Of a stretch of DNA of 16,614 bases, positions 11,726-16,614 are shown piece by piece (the stretch's first letter is position 1; each line of letters starts with the position of its first letter). Below the pieces are notes generated by a model that was given only the letters and a program-made list of their open reading frames with translations, had not been told where the DNA came from and ran no database searches. Source of the DNA: JBDTLH01 sp039934875 (GTDB lineage Bacteria; Acidobacteriota; Terriglobia; Terriglobales; Acidobacteriaceae); contig JBDTLH010000049.1 in NCBI GenBank assembly GCA_039934875.1, positions 1-16,614 of the forward strand. The letters are read 5' to 3'. A program made the position numbers and the translations under genes.

Positions 11726-12244
11726 TTACTTGGTGGACTTCTTCTTCAGCTTGGCTGCGCTCTTCGCCGGGGCCTTTTTCGCCGGGGCCTTTTTCACTGC
11801 CGTCTTCCTCACCGCAGCCTTTTTCTTGCCCTTAACCGGAGCAGCCTCCGCGCCGGTCACCGTCGTAGCCGTGTTCGCCAACGCCCTCTCCGCTACTACG
11901 ATCTGGATGTGCGAGATACGACGTTGATAGCGGAAGGCGCGTCCCATGGGGGCCGGACGGATGCGCTTTAGCCGCGGCCCTTCATTCGCGATCGCGCTCT
12001 TGACGAAGAGGTTATCGACATCCACGTCGAGCCCCTTCTCCTCGCTCACATAAGTCGCGTTCTGCACCGCCGAGCGCAGCAGTTTTTCAATCGAAGGCGC
12101 TACCGCCTTGTTGGTAAACATGAGCGTCTCGAGCGCGTGGCCGACGCGGCAGCCCTTGATCAAATCCAGCACCAGGCGCGCCTTCTGCGGCGACACCCGC
12201 TGGTATCGGGCTTCGGCCCGGAACTCTTGTGTGGCAAAGTTCAT
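11726..12244 (-). CDS. rplV: 50S ribosomal protein L22 with histone H1-like tail
   Basis: L22 lines the exit tunnel with a long beta-hairpin and reaches the tunnel mouth. Residues 1-120 match the family: YQRVSPQKARLVLDLIKG, the helix region with SAVQNA, and KRIRPAPMGRAFRYQRRISHIQIVVAE, the hairpin that carries macrolide-resistance changes in other bacteria. Residues 121-172 are an added Lys/Ala/Pro/Thr tail with KAPAK repeats. Total length is 172 against a usual 110-118. An exact 15-bp tandem duplication (11765-11794) encodes two KAPAK units. The start is ATG at 12244, 33 bp after rpsS. Confidence 0.97.
   Translation of the reverse strand: MNFATQEFRAEARYQRVSPQKARLVLDLIKGCRVGHALETLMFTNKAVAPSIEKLLRSAVQNATYVSEEKGLDVDVDNLFVKSAIANEGPRLKRIRPAPMGRAFRYQRRISHIQIVVAERALANTATTVTGAEAAPVKGKKKAAVRKTAVKKAPAKKAPAKSAAKLKKKSTK
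11765..11794. repeat. Exact 15-bp tandem duplication inside the rplV tail
   Basis: The 15 bases at 11765-11779 are repeated without change at 11780-11794, in frame, each encoding one KAPAK pentapeptide of the basic tail. Copy number could vary among relatives. Confidence 0.85.
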
Positions 12245-12248
12245 CTCT

Positions 12249-12267
12249 TACTCCGTACTCCGTACTT
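12249..12267. repeat. TACTCCG heptad array in the rpsS-rplV gap
   Basis: TACTCCG occurs twice in tandem (12249-12262), followed by TACTT. It fills most of this 33-bp gap and lies five bases before the rplV ATG, so on the transcribed strand its GGAGT must supply the ribosome-binding site. This is a case where the repeat and the Shine-Dalgarno sequence coincide. Confidence 0.75.
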
Positions 12268-12277
12268 CAATAGCGTG

Positions 12278-12568
12278 CTATCTTGCCGCCGGCTTGGCGG
12301 ACGACTCGGATTTCATCGAGTGCCCCTTGAAGGTGCGGGTCAAGGCGAATTCGCCCAGCTTGTGCCCCACCATGTTCTCCGTGCAATAGACCGGCACGAA
12401 CTTCTTGCCGTTGTGCACCGCAATCGTGTGCCCCACGAATTCGGGGTGGATGGTCGAACGCCGTGACCAGGTGCGAATCACCTTCTTCTCATTCGCGGCA
12501 TTCATCCCATCGATCTTCTTGCTCAAGTGGTCGTCGATGAACGGACCCTTTTTTGTGCTGCGTGCCAT
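12278..12568 (-). CDS. rpsS: 30S ribosomal protein S19
   Basis: S19 lies in the 30S head next to S13 and contacts the A-site region. The 96-residue product starts MARSTKKGPFIDDHLSKKI, then RTWSRRSTIHPEFVGHTIAVHNGKKFVPVY and MVGHKLGEFALTRTFKGH, all diagnostic. Length is normal (about 92-96). The start is ATG at 12568 with AGGAG upstream. It sits between rplB and rplV, in the standard order; the rplB gap (58 bp) contains a repeat of the GTCCT...AGGAC type. Confidence 0.99.
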   Translation of the reverse strand: MARSTKKGPFIDDHLSKKIDGMNAANEKKVIRTWSRRSTIHPEFVGHTIAVHNGKKFVPVYCTENMVGHKLGEFALTRTFKGHSMKSESSAKPAAR

Positions 12569-12598
12569 ATCTCTCCTGTTTCCATCTCCGTCTCTGTC

Positions 12599-12619
12599 GT
12601 CCTGAGCGGAGCGAAGGAC
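12599..12619. repeat. GTCCT...AGGAC interspersed palindrome between rplB and rpsS
   Basis: GTCCT (12599-12603) and AGGAC (12615-12619) flank GAGCGGAGCGA. This 21-bp pattern matches a dispersed intergenic palindrome, seen in varied forms (GATCCT...AGGATC and similar), that I recall from Acidobacteriota and other soil bacteria. It lies between two essential ribosomal genes, eight bases after the rplB stop. Confidence 0.65.
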
Positions 12620-12626
12620 CTCGGGT

Positions 12627-13451
<825 letters not shown>

Positions 13452-13475
13452 TTTTTGCTCTCTTCTCGGTGGACT

Positions 13476-13503
13476 TCCCAATCCCTCGTCCCTAATTCCT
13501 GCT
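13476..13503. repeat. Four-copy CCCTAAT heptad array in the rplW-rplB gap
   Basis: TCCCAAT, CCCTCGT, CCCTAAT and TCCTGCT are in exact register, ending three bases before the rplW stop (13506). A CCCTAAT-like unit is also seen in the tuf-rpsJ gap (15837-15857). Confidence 0.75.
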
Positions 13504-13505
13504 CT

Positions 13506-13814
13506 TTAAACCACCTGCTCGTAGCTCGGCATCTTCTCGCCCGCGCGCAGGCGAACGTAGGCCTTCTTCCAATCCGCTTTATAACCCGCAAACTTACCGC
13601 GGCGGCGCTCCTTGCCTACGTAATTGGCAGTGCGCACGGCGGATACCTTCACCTTGAATGCCTGCTCGACTGCTTCCTTGATCTCCGTCTTGCTGGCATT
13701 CTCGGCCACCACGAAGACCAATATTCCCGCCATCTTCTTGCTCGATGTCTCTTTGTTCAACAGCCCCTTCTCGGTGATGACTGGACGGCGAATGATTTCA
13801 TAGAGCGCTCGCAT
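13506..13814 (-). CDS. rplW: 50S ribosomal protein L23
   Basis: L23 forms the main docking platform at the tunnel exit for trigger factor, SRP and SecYEG. The 102-residue product has the family start YEIIRRPVITEKG near residues 5-17, the strand FVVAENASKTEIKEAVEQAFKVKVSAVRT, and a basic loop GKERRRGKFAGYKADWKKAYVRL. Length is normal. The start is ATG at 13814; its A is the last base of the rplD stop (TAATG), so translation is coupled to rplD. Confidence 0.99.
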   Translation of the reverse strand: MRALYEIIRRPVITEKGLLNKETSSKKMAGILVFVVAENASKTEIKEAVEQAFKVKVSAVRTANYVGKERRRGKFAGYKADWKKAYVRLRAGEKMPSYEQVV

Positions 13815-14485
13815 TACGCCACCTCCAGTTTGCGTTTGGACGCCGATTTCTTCAGTGTCTCTTGTAACCGCTCGATCGCCGGGCGCGAAAAGATCGCGCG
13901 GTCATAGCGCAGCAAATGATAAGCATGTACTTCGTGGCTCGCCATCAGCTCGATGCCTTTCAGGTTGCGCGTGCCCAACACCAGCTTGGTGCTCTGCTCC
14001 GCGGTCTCCGGACTCATCATGGAGACCAGCAGCGCCGTCTTTTCGACTCCGAGCGTGTCCAGCGATTTGCGCATCTCTTGCGTCTTGCCCGACGCACTTT
14101 CGAGATTATCCACCACCACCAGCTTGCCATTCTCCAGCTTCGACGCCAGCGCCGAACGCAATGCGCCCAACATCTTCTTCCGGGGAAACGCATAGTCATA
14201 GGACTTCGGCTGCGGCCCGTGCACCGTGCCGCCATGGCGCCAGATGGGAGAGCGCACCGAACCCACACGGGCGCGGCCAGTCCCCTTCTGCTTCCACAGC
14301 TTCTTGCCCGAGCCGGAGACCAGCTTCTTGTTCTTGGTCGCATGCGTACCGGCGCGCGCCGCGGCCCGGTAATGGTTCACCGCCTCCCACAGCAGTGCCT
14401 CGTTCACCGCGCCGAATACCTCCTCGGCGAGCTCGAACGAACCCACTTTCTTGCCGCTCAAATCCACTACATCAATGCTTGCCAT
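13814..14485 (-). CDS. rplD: 50S ribosomal protein L4
   Basis: L4 reaches the exit tunnel with a long loop and, in E. coli, represses the S10 operon. The 223-residue product starts MASIDVVDLSGKKVGSFEL and shows the tunnel loop KLWKQKGTGRARVGSVRSPIWRHGG near residues 62-86, with KGTGRAR where macrolide resistance maps in other bacteria. It ends in a basic KKSASKRKLEVA. Length is normal (about 200-225). The start is ATG at 14485. It follows rplC after 82 bp and overlaps rplW by one base. Autoregulation is not visible in the sequence. Confidence 0.99.
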   Translation of the reverse strand: MASIDVVDLSGKKVGSFELAEEVFGAVNEALLWEAVNHYRAAARAGTHATKNKKLVSGSGKKLWKQKGTGRARVGSVRSPIWRHGGTVHGPQPKSYDYAFPRKKMLGALRSALASKLENGKLVVVDNLESASGKTQEMRKSLDTLGVEKTALLVSMMSPETAEQSTKLVLGTRNLKGIELMASHEVHAYHLLRYDRAIFSRPAIERLQETLKKSASKRKLEVA

Positions 14486-14499
14486 AATTAGCTCTCAAT

Positions 14500-14563
14500 C
14501 AGTTCACATTTTCAGTTGCCAAGTTCACATTCTATGAACCGTAAACTGTCAACCGTAAACTCT
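14500..14563. repeat. Heptad-multiple repeats in the rplC-rplD gap
   Basis: AGTTCACATT occurs at 14501-14510 and again at 14522-14531 (interval 21). AACCGTAAACT occurs at 14537-14547 and 14551-14561 (interval 14). Both intervals are multiples of seven, so the whole 64 bases keep one heptad register. The second word is shared with the gaps at 391-406 and 5340-5349. Confidence 0.72.
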
Positions 14564-14567
14564 CTTG

Positions 14568-15329
14568 CTACTTCTTCTTCCCGCCCGCCGCCTTCTTCGA
14601 GGCCTTCAACGGATTTATGTTCGCCGTACCCGCGAACCCGCGGCGCTCGCTGGGCGGACGCTTCGCCCGGTTGATCAGGACGTAGCCCCCCTTCGGCCCC
14701 GGCACCGCGCCCTCCACCATGATCAGATTGTCATCGTTGTCAATGCCGCGCACCTTGAGGTTACGGACGGTTATGTTGTCCATCCCGAAGTGCCCGCTCA
14801 TGCGCTGTCCGGGAAACACCCGCGAAGGAAACGACGAAGCGCCGATCGAACCCTGCACCTGGAACATGTGTCCGTGCGCCTTGGGGCCGCCTCCGAAGCC
14901 GTGCCGCTTCACCACACCCGCGAACCCACGTCCTTTGCTGGTCCCGCTGATGTCCACAAACCGCTCTTCGGAGAAGATATCGACCAGCACCCGGTCGCCC
15001 ACCTTCAGATTGCCGTCCGCCGCCGGATCTTGTCCCTCTTCGATGTTCTCCGCCGCTTCCGTCGCCGTGGTTACCGCGAACTCCCGGGTGATCTTCACCG
15101 GAGGGACATCGTGCTTGGCAAAATGTCCCTTCATCGGTTTGGTCAGGCGCGACTCTTTCACAAACTCCACCAACCCGATCTGCGCCGCCTCGTATCCATC
15201 CTTCGCCGCCGTCTTGCGCTGCGTCACCACACACGGGCCAGCCTGGATAATCGTGATCGGATGCACCTCGCCCCGATCATCGAATATCTGCGTCATCCCG
15301 ATCTTCTTACCAATAATTCCGTTAATCAT
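14568..15329 (-). CDS. rplC: 50S ribosomal protein L3
   Basis: L3 is an early assembly protein reaching the peptidyl transferase centre with an internal loop. The 253-residue product starts MINGIIGKKIGMTQIFDDRG and has GTSKGRGFAGVVKRHGFGGGPKAHG, GSIGASSFPSRVFPGQRMSGHFG and NLKVRGIDNDDNLIMVEGAVPGPKGGYVLI, all typical. A Lys-rich tail KASKKAAGGKKK makes it somewhat longer than the usual 205-215, and an insert lies around residues 90-115. The start is ATG at 15329, with GAGGAAAG upstream; the frame opens eight codons earlier without homology. Confidence 0.98.
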   Translation of the reverse strand: MINGIIGKKIGMTQIFDDRGEVHPITIIQAGPCVVTQRKTAAKDGYEAAQIGLVEFVKESRLTKPMKGHFAKHDVPPVKITREFAVTTATEAAENIEEGQDPAADGNLKVGDRVLVDIFSEERFVDISGTSKGRGFAGVVKRHGFGGGPKAHGHMFQVQGSIGASSFPSRVFPGQRMSGHFGMDNITVRNLKVRGIDNDDNLIMVEGAVPGPKGGYVLINRAKRPPSERRGFAGTANINPLKASKKAAGGKKK

Positions 15330-15386
15330 TTGCTTTCTTTCCTCATCATGCACTCGCGTATACGCTGCACTGTAGGTTCTAAATTG

Positions 15387-15435
15387 CTATTGCTTATTGC
15401 TTATTGCTTATTGCCTATTGCTTATTGCTTATTGC
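15387..15435. repeat. Seven-copy TTATTGC tandem heptad array at the rpsJ stop
   Basis: Seven uninterrupted 7-bp units: CTATTGC, three TTATTGC, CTATTGC, two TTATTGC. On the transcribed strand the unit is GCAATAA, or GCAATAG in two copies. The rpsJ stop codon (15429-15431) is part of the rightmost unit. It is the longest and most regular array in the window and a good candidate for copy-number variation. Confidence 0.92.
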
Positions 15436-15758
15436 TTTTTGGTATCGAACGCCTTGATCTCCACGTCCACGCCCGCCGGCAAGTCCAGCTTCATCAACGC
15501 ATCCACCGTCTGCTGCGTCGGTTCCAATATATCGAGCAGGCGCTTGTGCGTGCGGATCTCGAAAGCCTCGCGCGACTTCTTGTCCACAGGGGGCGAGCGC
15601 AGGACGCAGTATTTGTTCTTCATGGTCGGCAGCGGAATCGGTCCTGCTACCTGCGCCCCGGTACGCCGCGCCGTCTCGACGATCTCGCCAGTTGACTGGT
15701 CGAGTACCCGATAGTCATACGCCTTCAGGCGAATGCGAATTCTTTGTCCACCAAACAT
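15429..15758 (-). CDS. rpsJ: 30S ribosomal protein S10 (NusE)
   Basis: S10 is in the 30S head and, as NusE, links transcribing RNA polymerase to NusB, NusG and the leading ribosome. The 109-residue product begins MFGGQRIRIRLKAYDYRVLD and has TGAQVAGPIPLPT, the exposed loop with MKNKYCVLRSPPVDKKSREAFEIRTHKRLLDI, and ends FDTKKQ, about five residues beyond the usual end. The start is ATG at 15758 with AAGG eight bases upstream; a TTG at 15776 would add six unmatched residues. Its stop codon is supplied by the TTATTGC array. Confidence 0.97.
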   Translation of the reverse strand: MFGGQRIRIRLKAYDYRVLDQSTGEIVETARRTGAQVAGPIPLPTMKNKYCVLRSPPVDKKSREAFEIRTHKRLLDILEPTQQTVDALMKLDLPAGVDVEIKAFDTKKQ

Positions 15759-15783
15759 TGCTTCAACCTTGCTCAAAGAGCGG

Positions 15784-15801
15784 GCGGCTTTGAGTCGCCG
15801 C
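15784..15801. repeat. GCGGC...GCCGC palindrome upstream of rpsJ
   Basis: GCGGC (15784-15788) pairs with GCCGC (15797-15801) around TTTGAGTC. It resembles the CTAAAG-centred palindromes near rpmJ, but with a looser centre. It ends 26 bases before the rpsJ start on the transcribed strand. Confidence 0.4.
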
Positions 15802-15829
15802 GTTACTAGTTCCTTCTTGATCTTGTGGG

Positions 15830-15857
15830 GCTAGCACCTAATCCCTGGCCCCTAATA
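15830..15857. repeat. Four-copy CCTAATC heptad array between tuf and rpsJ
   Basis: GCTAGCA, CCTAATC, CCTGGCC and CCTAATA are in exact register, starting seven bases after the tuf stop codon on the transcribed strand. No promoter or terminator is evident in this 106-bp gap, so tuf and rpsJ may be co-transcribed. Confidence 0.72.
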
Positions 15858-15864
15858 TCTGTTC

Positions 15865-16614
15865 TTACTTAATGATCTCCGAGATAGTGCCTGCGCCTAC
15901 CGTCCGTCCGCCCTCGCGGATCGCAAAGCGCAGTCCCTTCTCCATCGCCACCGGCGTATGCAGCTCGATCTCCAGCTGCACATTGTCTCCCGGCATCACC
16001 ATCTCCGTCCCCTCCGGCAGCTTCGCCGTCCCCGTCACATCCGTCGTGCGGAAGTAAAACTGCGGACGATAACCATTGAAGAACGGCGTGTGCCGCCCCC
16101 CCTCTTCCTTGCTCAACACATAAATCTCGCCCTTGAACTTAGTGTGCGGCGTGATCGACCCCGTCTTCGCCAGCACCATCCCACGCTCCACATCTTCCTT
16201 GGGAATACCCCGCAGCAACAACCCCGCGTTGTCTCCCGCCATCCCCTCGTCGAGCTGCTTCTTGAACATCTCGACCCCCGTCACCACCGTCTTCCGGGTG
16301 TCGCGGAAACCTACGATCTCCACTTCCTCGCCCACCTTCACCTTGCCCCGCTCGATGCGGCCCGTCACCACCGTCCCCCGCCCCGAAATCGAGAAGATGT
16401 CTTCAATCGGCATCAGAAACGGCTGGTCGATCGCCCGCGCCGGCACCGGCACGCTCTTGTCCACCGCCTCCATCAACTCATCCACCGACTTCTCCCACTG
16501 CGCCTCGCCATTCAACGCTCCCAACGCCGACCCCCGCACCACCGGCACATCATCGCCCGGATAGTTGTACTTCGACAACAGCTCGCGCACTTCCATCTCC
16601 ACCAGATCGATCAG
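15865..16614 (-). CDS. tuf: Elongation factor Tu (5' end cut by window edge)
   Basis: EF-Tu delivers aminoacyl-tRNA to the ribosome in a GTP-dependent way. The visible 249 residues start in the G domain at LIDLVEMEVRELLSKYNYPGDD, just after the expected NKxD motif, and include the G5 motif GSALGAL. Domain 2 (PVPARAIDQPFLMPIEDIFSISGRGTVVTGRIERG) and domain 3 (RHTPFFNGYRPQFYFRTTDVTG to RFAIREGGRTVGAGTISEIIK) are complete. About 146 N-terminal residues lie beyond base 16614. In most bacteria fusA, rpsG and rpsL would lie further upstream. C-rich third positions on the + strand show a stronger codon bias than in the neighbours, typical of a very highly expressed gene. Confidence 0.98.
   Translation of the reverse strand: MIDLVEMEVRELLSKYNYPGDDVPVVRGSALGALNGEAQWEKSVDELMEAVDKSVPVPARAIDQPFLMPIEDIFSISGRGTVVTGRIERGKVKVGEEVEIVGFRDTRKTVVTGVEMFKKQLDEGMAGDNAGLLLRGIPKEDVERGMVLAKTGSITPHTKFKGEIYVLSKEEGGRHTPFFNGYRPQFYFRTTDVTGTAKLPEGTEMVMPGDNVQLEIELHTPVAMEKGLRFAIREGGRTVGAGTISEIIK

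Noticed and set aside
13452..13481. Upstream TTG start for rplB
   Set aside because: The ten added residues do not match L2; the ATG at 13451 gives the conserved MAIKTYRP start.
15387..15435. Array considered as CRISPR or as an origin iteron
   Set aside because: Units are 7 bp without spacers, and no cas, dnaA or AT-rich unwinding region is nearby.
14565..15695. Plus-strand open frame of 376 codons opposite rplC and rpsJ
   Set aside because: It is antisense to two ribosomal genes. Its part across the TTATTGC array reads as a trivial IAYCLL repeat.
15759..15864. Promoter search in the tuf-rpsJ gap
   Set aside because: No convincing -35/-10 pair was found on the minus strand; heptads and a palindrome are all that can be supported.

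Overview
The window is a single, wholly minus-strand stretch of the bacterial S10-spc-alpha ribosomal protein super-operon. Read 5'->3' on the minus strand (right to left here) the order is tuf (partial), rpsJ, rplC, rplD, rplW, rplB, rpsS, rplV, rpsC, rplP, rpmC, rpsQ, rplN, rplX, rplE, rpsN, rpsH, rplF, rplR, rpsE, rpmD, rplO, secY, adk, map, infA, rpmJ, rpsM, rpsK (partial). All 29 genes are recognisable. No rRNA, tRNA, CRISPR array, insertion sequence or phage gene was seen, and no long plus-strand frame looks real.

Organism: a moderately GC-rich bacterium, most likely an Acidobacteriota member (Terriglobia/Koribacter-like). This is an inference from the general look of the proteins, the secY-adk-map-infA-rpmJ-rpsM-rpsK order, and intergenic palindromes of the GGGGCTAAAGCCCC and GTCCTGAGCG...AGGAC type. 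There is no rRNA here to confirm it. Zinc-ribbon (C+) forms of S14, L36 and L24 are present.

Layout: 15865-16614 is the C-terminal two thirds of EF-Tu. 10466-15758 is the S10 block (S10, L3, L4, L23, L2, S19, L22, S3, L16), followed by L29 and S17. 4711-9600 is the spc block (L14, L24, L5, S14, S8, L6, L18, S5, L30, L15). 2482-4580 holds SecY and adenylate kinase, which overlap by one base. 1-2420 holds methionine aminopeptidase, IF1, L36, S13 and S11. Together they supply ribosome assembly, initiation and elongation, nascent-chain N-terminal processing (Map), membrane export (SecY) and adenylate balance (Adk).

What is not ordinary is the space between the genes. About 2.6 kb (roughly 16%) is non-coding, with many gaps of 80-210 bp, loose for this operon. 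Nearly every gap carries its own short degenerate repeat array with a period of seven bases. The unit differs from gap to gap (TTATTGC, AGCTGAA, CCAGCGG, GTTAGGT, TACTCCG, GCTGACT, ACCGTAA, GGTCACG and others), but the period is constant and a few units recur in more than one gap. Several arrays touch or contain the stop codon of the upstream gene. Some gaps also carry inverted repeats bracketing the gap, and REP-like palindromes cluster around infA and rpmJ. This sequence-variable, period-constant heptad system is the most interesting signal in the window.
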